Assembly: GCA_021773355.1 (NCBI GenBank)
Contig: JAJFKE010000054.1
Span: forward strand, 1 to 64,000
Direction: 5' to 3'
Source: Gammaproteobacteria bacterium
Lineage (GTDB): Bacteria > Pseudomonadota > Gammaproteobacteria > Pseudomonadales > Pseudohongiellaceae
Length of the DNA stretch: 64,000 nt
The translations under genes and the position numbers were made by a program. The notes beneath the pieces were generated by a model. It searched no databases. It was not told where the DNA came from and was given only the letters and a program-made list of their open reading frames with translations. This document shows positions 25,794-33,753 of the stretch, one piece after another (position 1 is the stretch's first letter; each line of letters begins with the position of its first letter).

Positions 25794-25823
25794 ACTATAC
25801 GAGCTTACTGACTGGTGATCCAA
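25794..25823 (-). promoter_or_regulatory. Candidate sigma-70 promoter for fecR-cyclase-barrel operon
   Basis: On the minus strand TTGGAT (25823-25818) and TATAGT (25799-25794) are separated by 18 bp, about 60 bp upstream of the fecR start. A plausible housekeeping promoter; no other support. Confidence 0.35.
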
Positions 25824-25901
25824 GCGAGTAAGGTTCATAGGGACCGGCGAGTCACCAAAATATCGCGTGAGCTTAAGTTAGCTCAGAGTCTTAATCGAGC
25901 A

Positions 25902-25965
25902 GGTGACTCGGATCACATTAATTCACGATACTCGCTTTTGCGTTTCCAATTCAAGCACTTATAAT
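25902..25965 (+). promoter_or_regulatory. CRP-type site and -10 element of the Crp-family gene (class I geometry)
   Basis: GGTGA-N6-TCACA at 25902-25917 matches 9 of 10 CRP half-site bases. A perfect TATAAT lies at 25960-25965 with TTGCGT 16 bp upstream. A start near 25971-25972 puts the box at about -62, the class I activator position. The regulator encoded 50 bp further may therefore control itself. Confidence 0.55.
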
Positions 25966-26020
25966 GCCCCAGCAGTCTACACTAGAGCTGTCCCTGCACC
26001 CAATCCAGGATTGAAAGTTC

Positions 26021-26722
26021 ATGGTGGTAACCCCCGAACTGTTAAGTGCTTTTCCCATTCTAAAGAACCTGCCCCAGGCTACTTTGAGCCAACTAGCGGG
26101 CCAATCCCTTTTGGAGAAATTTTCCCGACGTGGAATAGTGCTCAATGCAGGCAAAAAAGAAGAACATGTATGCTTTCTTTTTGAAGGGCGCCTGCAAGGA
26201 GTCGATTTCACTATTGATGGCCGTGAAGTGGGGTTGTATTTCATAGAACCTGGAGATTTCTGCGGCGAATTATGCCTGTTTGATGAAGGCGCCCAGCCTG
26301 AATATGTGATGGCTCTGACACCTGCCCGGGTGGTCATGGTGCCAAAGCTGAGTTTGAGAGAAGTAATGCAAGAAAGCTCAGAAGTGGCCACCGCCATGGG
26401 CTCAAAGCTGGCCGCCAGGGTCAGACAGATGACCTTTCAACGATCTTTGTTAGGGCTGCCGAATATTGCACAGCGAGTATGCTGCCAGCTTTGGTTGCTA
26501 GTCCCCGACAAAGACAAGCTCACTCTGCATGATTCGGTGATTCAAAATCCCCCCACTCATATGGAAATTGCCATCATGTTGAACGTCAGCAGAGAAACCG
26601 TCACCAGGGTGTTTCAGACTTTACAAAACCGGCAGATAGTAAGACGTGATGGATCATCAAGTTTGTTGGTGAACAATTTGAAAAGCCTGAAGGGTTTTGC
26701 CGAGGGTGAGGAAGAGTTATAG
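26021..26722 (+). CDS. Crp/Fnr-family transcription regulator
   Basis: A 233-residue protein. The N-terminal cyclic-nucleotide-binding-like domain (about 15-125) includes FFEGRL-type beta strands and the cassette FCGELCLFDEG. The C-terminal winged helix (about 165-225) has a recognition helix SRETVTRVFQ that keeps the R-E-T-V-x-R residues E. coli CRP uses to read TGTGA. There is no N-terminal Cys cluster, so it is not an FNR-type oxygen sensor. The CRP Arg-Ser pair that grips the cAMP phosphate is replaced (Pro-Glu at the aligned positions), so its ligand may not be cAMP. It lies between the fecR-cyclase operon and the type I exporter, and TGTGA boxes occur at its own promoter and at the RTX gene. 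Confidence 0.88.
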   Translation: MVVTPELLSAFPILKNLPQATLSQLAGQSLLEKFSRRGIVLNAGKKEEHVCFLFEGRLQGVDFTIDGREVGLYFIEPGDFCGELCLFDEGAQPEYVMALTPARVVMVPKLSLREVMQESSEVATAMGSKLAARVRQMTFQRSLLGLPNIAQRVCCQLWLLVPDKDKLTLHDSVIQNPPTHMEIAIMLNVSRETVTRVFQTLQNRQIVRRDGSSSLLVNNLKSLKGFAEGEEEL

Positions 26723-26835
26723 CTTCTGATTGTGTGCCTTCGTTGGTTCCGGTGAGCTCAATACAATACGTATTTTCGAGACCAGGGTTGAATTTGAGCC
26801 GAAACCCCTCACTTTAAGCAACTCTGAATGAAGCA

Positions 26836-26874
26836 AAGCCAAGCCAAGCCAAGCCGATAATTTGAATTATTCAA
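26836..26874 (+). repeat. AAGCC tandem repeat and adjacent palindrome upstream of the type I exporter
   Basis: Four perfect copies of AAGCC occupy 26836-26855. Seven bases later comes TTGAAT-T-ATTCAA (26862-26874), a 6-bp inverted repeat. Both lie in the leader 30-65 bp upstream of the exporter start. The pentamer tract is a potential slippage site that would change spacing between promoter or operator and gene. Confidence 0.55.
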
Positions 26875-26902
26875 CTTCCAACTAATACAACAAAGTTTTC
26901 TT

Positions 26903-28627
26903 ATGGCACAAAAAACTGTCAAACCTCGTTACCCCGAACTCGAGTCCGCATTGAAGGATGTGAAGAGCTACTTCATATACGCCGCAGTGTTCAGTGCGGC
27001 GGTTAACACCTTAATGCTAGTGCCAGTAATTTATATGTTACAGGTTTACGACCGAGTGATGTCCAGCGGCAGTCTCTCAACACTGACCATGTTGACCATC
27101 TTAATGGTAGCGTTGCTTTGTGCCATGGGTGGATTCGAATGGGTGCGTTCCATGATTCTAATCAGTGCCAGCAATCGCATTGAGAAAAATCTTCGTAAGA
27201 GAGTGTCAGACGCCTCGTTTAAAATGGCCTTGATGAATGGGGGAATGGGGAACAACTCTCTAGCCGTCAGTGACTTAACCAATTTGCGACAATTTCTAAC
27301 CGGCAACGGCTTGTTTGCATTTTTCGATGCTCCCTGGTTTCCCATTTATGTTGGCGTTATGTTCATGTTTCATGCTTGGTTTGGTGTGGCAGCCATATTG
27401 GCTGGGATTGTCATGGTCGCACTGGCTTACACCAATGAGAAACTTACTAGCGAAAGACTCAAAGAAGCAAATTCATTCAGCGCCAAGGTTAGCACTCAAC
27501 TCAATGGCAGTCTGCGTAACGCGGAAGTCATTGCCGCCATGGGTATGGCAGACAATATTCGGAAACGCCAAGAAGTAAATTCAAACAAAGTACTAACGCT
27601 ACAAACCGAAGCCAGCAGAAAAGCAGGCATTGTTACCAATGTAACAAAATCCTTTCGCATGATAGTGCAATCATTATTGCTTGGCTTAGGCGCATTATTA
27701 GCACTGCGGCAAGAAATTTCACCAGGCATGGTGATCGCCGGTTCACTGTTGCTAGGCCGCGCCCTTGCACCGATTGATTTGTTGGTAGGTACTTGGAAAG
27801 GCTTCTCCATTGCCAGAGCCCAGTATGATCGTCTCGGGAGCCTACTGGAGCAGGTACCCGCTAATCCAGAGACTATGAGCCTGCCCGCACCGCAAGGAAA
27901 ACTAACTGCAGAACAGGTTGTAGTGGTGCCCCCTGGCTCTCAGGTAGCGGTAGTTAAAGGAGTTTCCTTAGAACTTAACGCTGGAGAGGCCCTCGGTATT
28001 GTTGGGCCTAGTGCCTCGGGTAAATCAAGTTTAGCCAGGTCTTTGCTGGGTATATGGCCTGCATACAGCGGCAAGGTTCGCCTGGATGGGGCGGATATAG
28101 CTTCTTGGGACCGCACCGAACTTGGGCCATATATTGGATATCTACCGCAGGACATTGAATTATTCGACGGCAGCATTTCTGAAAACATTTGCCGATTTGG
28201 CGAACTTGATCCTGAAAAAATTGTTGCTGCTGCGAAACTCGCTGGCGTGCACGAATTAATTCTGCGCCTACCGCAAGGCTATGACACAGTTATCGGTGGC
28301 GTCGGTGGGGCTCTCTCCGGTGGACAAAGACAACGTATTGGCTTGGCCCGTGCAGTATATGGCCAACCACGTTTTATGGTTTTGGATGAACCGAATTCTA
28401 ACCTTGATGATCAAGGTGAAAAAGAGCTGGTAGAAGCTATCTTAAGAATAAAGGATCAAGGCTGTACCATTGTCGTCATTTCTCATCGCACAATGGTTCT
28501 TCAAGCAGTGGACAAGATCCTGGTCATGAAAGAAGGATTACCGGTAAGTTTTGGCGAACGAGATCAGGTACTTGCGAGTCTTTCCGGCAAGCCCGTTACT
28601 CAAAGTAAGGCCGGTAATGCGGCTTAA
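26903..28627 (+). CDS. Type I secretion ABC transporter (PrtD/AprD family)
   Basis: A 574-residue fused membrane-ATPase protein. The N-terminal half (about 20-310) has six predicted membrane segments, starting with the family-typical VFSAAVNTLMLVPVIYMLQVYDRV; there is no C39 peptidase domain. The ATPase half has Walker A (GPSASGKSSLARS, about 367-379), signature (LSGGQRQRIGLARA) and Walker B (FMVLDEPNSNLD). The family energises one-step export of RTX proteases, lipases and S-layer proteins that lack signal peptides. It heads a four-gene operon, and the RTX protein at 17.9-20.4 kb is the evident candidate cargo. Confidence 0.95.
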   Translation: MAQKTVKPRYPELESALKDVKSYFIYAAVFSAAVNTLMLVPVIYMLQVYDRVMSSGSLSTLTMLTILMVALLCAMGGFEWVRSMILISASNRIEKNLRKRVSDASFKMALMNGGMGNNSLAVSDLTNLRQFLTGNGLFAFFDAPWFPIYVGVMFMFHAWFGVAAILAGIVMVALAYTNEKLTSERLKEANSFSAKVSTQLNGSLRNAEVIAAMGMADNIRKRQEVNSNKVLTLQTEASRKAGIVTNVTKSFRMIVQSLLLGLGALLALRQEISPGMVIAGSLLLGRALAPIDLLVGTWKGFSIARAQYDRLGSLLEQVPANPETMSLPAPQGKLTAEQVVVVPPGSQVAVVKGVSLELNAGEALGIVGPSASGKSSLARSLLGIWPAYSGKVRLDGADIASWDRTELGPYIGYLPQDIELFDGSISENICRFGELDPEKIVAAAKLAGVHELILRLPQGYDTVIGGVGGALSGGQRQRIGLARAVYGQPRFMVLDEPNSNLDDQGEKELVEAILRIKDQGCTIVVISHRTMVLQAVDKILVMKEGLPVSFGERDQVLASLSGKPVTQSKAGNAA

Positions 28628-28684
28628 AATTCAATTTTTAAAACGGCAAAGACAAATGCCAGAAGTAAGCTCAGGAACTTTTTT

Positions 28685-30022
28685 GTGAACAACTATTCAA
28701 GTGATGGAACAGAACTTGCGGAATCAATGATCGAAACTGATGCGTTTGAAACCAGCATGGATACACCTCGTCGTGTCGGTATGTTCATCTTGATCATGGT
28801 ATTCGGTGTATTCGGTGTGTGGGCCAGTGTTGCACCATTGGATGGCTTCGCAGTCGCGTCGGGTGTGGTTACCGTGAAGTCCTACAAGAAAACAGTTCAA
28901 CACTTGGAAGGCGGCATTGTAAGCGAAATTCTGGCACGCAGTGGTGACGTCGTTACAGAAGGGCAGCCCTTACTGGTTATGGACAATACGCAATCATTGG
29001 CGCAATTAGAAATTGCTAATTTTCAATTCGTCGCTCTCTCAGCAATTGAAAGCCGCCTTGTTGCGGAAAGAGATAATCTCGATCAGGTTTCCTTCCCAGC
29101 AATTCTTTCTCGTTCCGATTTGAACGCACAGTCAGAAATGGATGCCCAAGTGCAGATATTCAATGCACGGAAATCTGCCCGGGAAGGCCAGGTTGAAGTG
29201 CTTGAACAGCGTATTGAACAACTACATTCTCGTGTAGTAGGTCTGGAAGCATTGAAAACTAGTAAAGAAGAACAGGCGGGTTTCTACACTGAGGAACTAA
29301 TTGATGTGCGAGAATTGCTTAGTCAAGGATTCTCCGACAAATTAAGACTTCGTGAGTTGGAGCGTAACGCTTCCAGATTGAGAGGCGAGGCAGCCGAGCT
29401 AACGGCTAATATTGCGTCGACGGAGGTGGAGATCGGTGAAGCAAGACTACAAATTATTCAGCTAGACAAGGAGTTTCTAAACGAAGTGGTTACTGGCTTG
29501 AGCGAAACCCAAACCAGTTTGAAAGATAGCAGCGAAAGAGTAAATGCTTTACAGGATATCGTAAGCCGTACCGTAGTTAGAGCCCCGGTAGCCGGAGTCG
29601 TAAATGGCATGCAGGTGCACACAGTTGGAGGGGTGATCAGCGCCGGAACTCCCATCGCAGAAATAGTGCCGCAGAGCGAAGAGCTTATTATCGAGGCCAA
29701 TGTCTTGCCGATAGACATCGACAGAGTAGCTGAGGGGCAACAAGCCATGATCCGATTTTCTTCTTTTGCCAGCTCAGTTCCAACCATAATCGGAAACGTT
29801 CTGAGCATTTCTGCTGACAGCCACACTAACCCAACGACCGGCGCATCATACTATCTTGCACGAATCGAGGTGACGCCAGAAGGAATCGCTGACTTGGGCA
29901 ATCTTGTACTTCTGCCTGGGATGCCGGCTGAGGTTTTCATTGCTAGCGGTTCACGCACCCTCATGCAATATCTGTTCAAGCCTTTTTCCAATGCACTAGC
30001 ACGCAGTTTCACCGAAGATTAG
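28685..30022 (+). CDS. Type I secretion membrane-fusion protein (HlyD/PrtE family)
   Basis: A 445-residue protein starting at GTG 28685 behind AGGAAC. There is one N-terminal membrane segment (about residues 31-50), then a split lipoyl domain (KTVQHLEGGIVSEILARSGD, and VVRAPVAGVVNGMQVHTVGG), a long periplasmic coiled coil between the halves (about 125-285), and a C-terminal beta-barrel domain. It bridges the inner-membrane ABC pump and the TolC channel. It lies 57 bp after the ABC gene and 5 bp before the TolC gene. Confidence 0.95.
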   Translation: MNNYSSDGTELAESMIETDAFETSMDTPRRVGMFILIMVFGVFGVWASVAPLDGFAVASGVVTVKSYKKTVQHLEGGIVSEILARSGDVVTEGQPLLVMDNTQSLAQLEIANFQFVALSAIESRLVAERDNLDQVSFPAILSRSDLNAQSEMDAQVQIFNARKSAREGQVEVLEQRIEQLHSRVVGLEALKTSKEEQAGFYTEELIDVRELLSQGFSDKLRLRELERNASRLRGEAAELTANIASTEVEIGEARLQIIQLDKEFLNEVVTGLSETQTSLKDSSERVNALQDIVSRTVVRAPVAGVVNGMQVHTVGGVISAGTPIAEIVPQSEELIIEANVLPIDIDRVAEGQQAMIRFSSFASSVPTIIGNVLSISADSHTNPTTGASYYLARIEVTPEGIADLGNLVLLPGMPAEVFIASGSRTLMQYLFKPFSNALARSFTED

Positions 30023-30027
30023 TTGTT

Positions 30028-31398
30028 ATGAAAATGAAACTCATTCTTGTCGCGCTGCTCATGGGATCGATTCATAGCCTTTCTTCCTCGGCAGCCGAAC
30101 GCCTGCCAGAGCTAAATAACAGGAATACTTCCATTGATGAAATATCAGTTGGCAGTACCTTGGAAGAATTTTTTAGCGCTGCCATTAATTACAGCCCAAG
30201 ACTCAGAATTGCAGAAGAAACTCTTAATATTGGCTCATCCCGCAAACAGGCTGCTAACGGTAGATTATTACCTCAACTTCGAGCGAATGCTAGTGTTTCC
30301 GATAATAGACGTACCGATTCTGTTGGATTACAAACCTTTGATGGTCAACGCTACTCGCTGCAGCTCACTCAAGTATTGTTTAACTGGCAGGCCTATTCTG
30401 CCCGCGGTGCCGCCTCATTTACTGAAAACCAACTTGAGTCCGAATACTACGGTGAACTATCAAACCTGTTGACAGATGTCGCGGAGAAATATTTTGATGT
30501 CTTGCAGGCCAGTGATGCACTTGACTCGATTGCTGGAGAACTCGAAGCTGTTCAGAATCAACTTGATCAAATTCAAAACCTGTATGATAGACAGCTGGCG
30601 CAAATAACAGATTTGTATCAAGCTCAGGCAAGTCTGGCCGCGGTTGAGGCAGAGCAATTAAATCTGCAAAGTGATTTAGCACTTCGAGAAGAAGCGCTAC
30701 GGTCTGTTAGTGGAGTCACGGCTGGTGACTTATTTAGCTTAAGTGATGATGCAACTATCCCGCCTTTGGAAGGCAGTATTAATTACTGGGTAAACCAAGC
30801 AGAACAAAATAATCATCAGATTATTGCTCGGGAATTCGCTGTCAAGGCCGCCGACAAACGTGTTGATGAAAGGCGCGGTGCCTATATGCCTCAGGTTACG
30901 TTTATCGTCCAGCGACAAGACTCGGACGTAGGTTTTGACAATGCTCCCGTCGGTCGCACTGACAATACCTATATTGGTTTAGACGTTTCGATTCCTTTGT
31001 ATGCTGGCGGCTCCAACCGCGCTGCAGTTAGGGAGGCTACCAGCCAACAACGCATTGCGGAAAGCGAACTCCGTCAAACCCAGTTGGATGCTGGAGAAAG
31101 AGTGCGAACGGCTTACTTGCAAGTACAATCCGCGGAAACTCTTATCGCAGCAGCAGAAAAACTAGTTGAGTCCACAGAACTTTCATCTACGGCCATGCAA
31201 AGAGGTTTCGAATTGGGTGCAGTAACCAGCGTGGATGTACTCAATGCAGTTCGCGACCAATACCGCGCTCAAAGAGATCTACAAAGAACACGCTATGATC
31301 ACGTCAAATTCCTTTTAATGTTGAAGCGAGAAACTGGCATGCTCACCGCGGATGACATGCTGGAAGTGGGTTCCTGGTTAGAAGCGCCAGAAAATTAA
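30028..31398 (+). CDS. TolC-family outer-membrane channel of the type I exporter
   Basis: A 456-residue protein with a signal peptide (MKMKLILVALLMGSIHSLSS). The two internally repeated halves carry long helices and barrel strands (RLLPQLRANASVSDN, and GAYMPQVTFIVQRQ), the usual TolC/OEP structure. LGAVTSVDVLNAVRDQYRAQ is the characteristic tunnel-helix end. It forms the trimeric outer-membrane duct of the exporter. It begins only 5 bases after the HlyD-type gene, so the two are translationally linked. Confidence 0.94.
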   Translation: MKMKLILVALLMGSIHSLSSSAAERLPELNNRNTSIDEISVGSTLEEFFSAAINYSPRLRIAEETLNIGSSRKQAANGRLLPQLRANASVSDNRRTDSVGLQTFDGQRYSLQLTQVLFNWQAYSARGAASFTENQLESEYYGELSNLLTDVAEKYFDVLQASDALDSIAGELEAVQNQLDQIQNLYDRQLAQITDLYQAQASLAAVEAEQLNLQSDLALREEALRSVSGVTAGDLFSLSDDATIPPLEGSINYWVNQAEQNNHQIIAREFAVKAADKRVDERRGAYMPQVTFIVQRQDSDVGFDNAPVGRTDNTYIGLDVSIPLYAGGSNRAAVREATSQQRIAESELRQTQLDAGERVRTAYLQVQSAETLIAAAEKLVESTELSSTAMQRGFELGAVTSVDVLNAVRDQYRAQRDLQRTRYDHVKFLLMLKRETGMLTADDMLEVGSWLEAPEN

Positions 31399-31408
31399 GC
31401 CTGCCACC

Positions 31409-31984
31409 ATGTATCACTTGCAGCGCATTACTTCCGAATATGTCGAAGCCGAAGATCGAATTCGCCTAAGCGGGGAAGATGAACAGGGCAATAGTATCGT
31501 ATTGTGGCTAACACAGCGTCTGTTAGCTCAACTAATCTCACACCTGTTAGCTTTGATAGAAGAACAAGCCCCAGATATTGCAAAGAACTCAAATGCTGCC
31601 GATACGACACAAAGCCTGATGCAGGGATTTGCGCAACAGGCTGCACAAGCGGACTTGGCTCCAGAACTTCCTGTAGAGACTGCCGCGAACTCTCAAAGCT
31701 GGCTGGTTCAGGAAGTTGATATTGCCTTGAGTGCAGAAGGTGCTTTAGTTCTCGTGTTCAAGCGCGAAATTGGGGCTGGCACTGCTATTCAAGATGAAGA
31801 GTTAGAAACGCCTGAATGCGACAACGCTAAGGCTATTCTGACAGTCGAAGCTAAACAGTTGCGGCAGTGGTTAGGAATTATTCAAGCTCAATGGCAGCGT
31901 GCTGGCTGGCCACTTACGCTATGGCCTGGTTGGATGGATGCCACAAGCGTGCAATCGTCGAGTAGCAATATCCCATTGCATTGA
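31409..31984 (+). CDS. Unrecognised protein encoded last in the type I secretion operon
   Basis: A 191-residue protein, starting 10 bp after the TolC gene and clearly co-transcribed. It has no signal peptide or membrane segment, so it should be cytoplasmic. The N-terminal part looks like a small beta-domain (YHLQRITSEYVEAEDRIRL, then G-N-S-I-V-L-W-L-T-Q-R). A variable Ala/Gln/Asp-rich middle follows (about 55-100), then a C-terminal part with acidic clusters and many Trp residues (QLRQWLGIIQAQWQRAGW, PLTLWPGWMD). I do not recognise a family. A role as exporter-specific chaperone or regulator of the RTX cargo is plausible from position only. Confidence 0.6.
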   Translation: MYHLQRITSEYVEAEDRIRLSGEDEQGNSIVLWLTQRLLAQLISHLLALIEEQAPDIAKNSNAADTTQSLMQGFAQQAAQADLAPELPVETAANSQSWLVQEVDIALSAEGALVLVFKREIGAGTAIQDEELETPECDNAKAILTVEAKQLRQWLGIIQAQWQRAGWPLTLWPGWMDATSVQSSSSNIPLH

Positions 31985-32046
31985 GTTTAGTATTTCAAGT
32001 TTTGCGTTGCTTTTGAACGCCTGGCGGCTTGCTCAGATTTTGAGAT

Positions 32047-32775
32047 CTAAAAGTACAAATCAATAATCTTATGGGTTACTTGTTTCAATGAAGTGCTCAA
32101 CTCATCTACAGAATACAAATAAAAACCTTCAGCATGGCTAACTTCCGCCGGCAGTGTAAAGGTTCTCCCTTTGTCCAGCGACAAAACTAGTTCTTCATAA
32201 TTATTCTCATCATTCTGGCTGGCATAAATAGCCATCGCCTGCTCTTTACGGGCTCGCTGTTTGGTAATATCAATAAATATATTAACCGGATTCTGCACGC
32301 CGATTTCGTAAGAGTAGGCCTGAGGAAATTGCGAGGCTTGCGTCAGCTTTTGCATGGCTGCCCAAATCAATAGAGCAGTAATGCGATGATCAGGATGTAA
32401 TTCCAGCGGTCCGGGGAAAAAGATACTGCAAGCTTCTATTGTCTTAATTTTTTCGACGATCCTGTCTACCAACTCACTACTGAATGTAAGCCCGCGGTCT
32501 GGTTCCTGCCAACTATCCAGGCTCTTTATGCCTAGCAGCTTTGCAGCCTCCTGTACCTCTTCGCTTCTCACATCCACAAGATTTGCTGCATCACCCCCTA
32601 GAGCTCCGTCTGTCATGACTACGAGATGAGTCTCTATCCCTTCCTCACTAGCCTTTAATAGGCTGCCGGCCATGCCATAGGTCTCATCATCGGCATGAGG
32701 TGCGAACACCAACCAGGGACCAGGAGGCAATGATGATGTTTGAAACGGGATGAGCTTGTGTTCGGGGTTCAGCAT
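32047..32775 (-). CDS. PIG-L/LmbE-family deacetylase
   Basis: The protein is 242 residues from ATG 32775; the frame is open to 32802 but the extension adds nothing family-like. Zinc-site motifs are present: FAPHADDETYG (about residues 24-34) with the PHxDD core, MTDGALGG, and HPDHR (about 121-125). The family removes acetyl groups from N-acetylglucosamine-type sugars in glycolipid or glycan pathways. It is divergently placed from the Wzm/Wzt exporter, so a glycan-related substrate is likely, though small-molecule deacetylation cannot be excluded. Confidence 0.85.
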   Translation of the reverse strand: MLNPEHKLIPFQTSSLPPGPWLVFAPHADDETYGMAGSLLKASEEGIETHLVVMTDGALGGDAANLVDVRSEEVQEAAKLLGIKSLDSWQEPDRGLTFSSELVDRIVEKIKTIEACSIFFPGPLELHPDHRITALLIWAAMQKLTQASQFPQAYSYEIGVQNPVNIFIDITKQRARKEQAMAIYASQNDENNYEELVLSLDKGRTFTLPAEVSHAEGFYLYSVDELSTSLKQVTHKIIDLYF

Positions 32776-32895
32776 GGCAGCAGTATAATTCAGGCAATAC
32801 AAAATTGTTGGAGCCGCGATTATAAGGGCTTGTGATGCTATTTTTTAGTTTTTTCCAGCAATTCGTGCTTAAATTCGCAGCCTGAATACTGAACA

Positions 32896-33726
32896 ATGCC
32901 ACGCAAAACTGGATCGGGAATGTTATTAACACTGCTGCGTGAATGGATGCTGACTCCCTTCACCAATTACCGACTCTTTCATAACTTCGCCAAACAGGAT
33001 TTTCTTGCCCAATTTACCGCCTCCATTGGTGGTTTTCTGTGGCTGATTCTGACACCGGTGATTCACATTATCATTTATTCTTTCGTGTTCAGTTATATCT
33101 TTCAGGTGCGTGCGGTAGAAGGCTTCGGTGAGACGGCCTTTGTGATCTTCATGATGGTGGGTTATCTGCCATGGTTTGCCTTTGCCGATGCTATTAGTAA
33201 ATCTACCGGACTGCTGATTGAGAAAGCGCCGCTCATCACCAAGGTGAAATTTCCGGTGCAAATTATTCCAGTGGTTGGCACGGTAATTCCGTACTTAACA
33301 CACGCCATAGGTTTCGGCATATTGTTATTCTACTTGGCAACCCAGGGCTACCTTACCTGGCAATGGATATATCTGCCCTTCATCTTCTTTTTCCAGTTTC
33401 TATTTGCACTCGGGCTGGTGTCAATATTGTCAGCCCTCAGCGTTTTTCTAAGAGACCTTCAACAACTGGTCGCATTGGGAGTCACCATTTGGTTCTTCCT
33501 TACTCCAATCATCTATCCGATAAACATGATAGAGAGCGAGGCAGTGCGAAACATGTTCCTGCTAAATCCCATGCATAGCTTCGTAAGCGTGTATCGTGAA
33601 ATAGTGTTACAAGGCAAAGTGTCATTTATTTACCTACAGATTATTATTCCGGTCTCCTTAATCAGTTACTTTTTCGGCGGTTGGCTTTTCATGAAAATCA
33701 AGCAGGCCTTCGGCGATGTCTTGTAA
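32896..33726 (+). CDS. wzm: ABC-2 type polysaccharide exporter, membrane subunit (Wzm-like)
   Basis: A 276-residue protein with six predicted membrane segments, starting after a cytoplasmic N-terminal helix (MLLTLLREWMLTPFTNYRLF). Family marks: FTASIGGFLWLILTPVIHIIIY, VGYLPWFAFADAISKST, and the terminal VSLISYFFGGWLFMKIKQAF. With the adjoining ATPase it would flip lipid-linked O-antigen, capsule or similar glycan across the inner membrane. The stop is followed by the wzt start 27 bp on. Confidence 0.9.
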   Translation: MPRKTGSGMLLTLLREWMLTPFTNYRLFHNFAKQDFLAQFTASIGGFLWLILTPVIHIIIYSFVFSYIFQVRAVEGFGETAFVIFMMVGYLPWFAFADAISKSTGLLIEKAPLITKVKFPVQIIPVVGTVIPYLTHAIGFGILLFYLATQGYLTWQWIYLPFIFFFQFLFALGLVSILSALSVFLRDLQQLVALGVTIWFFLTPIIYPINMIESEAVRNMFLLNPMHSFVSVYREIVLQGKVSFIYLQIIIPVSLISYFFGGWLFMKIKQAFGDVL

Positions 33727-33753
33727 GTTTAATTGTCAAAGAAGGAACTAATC

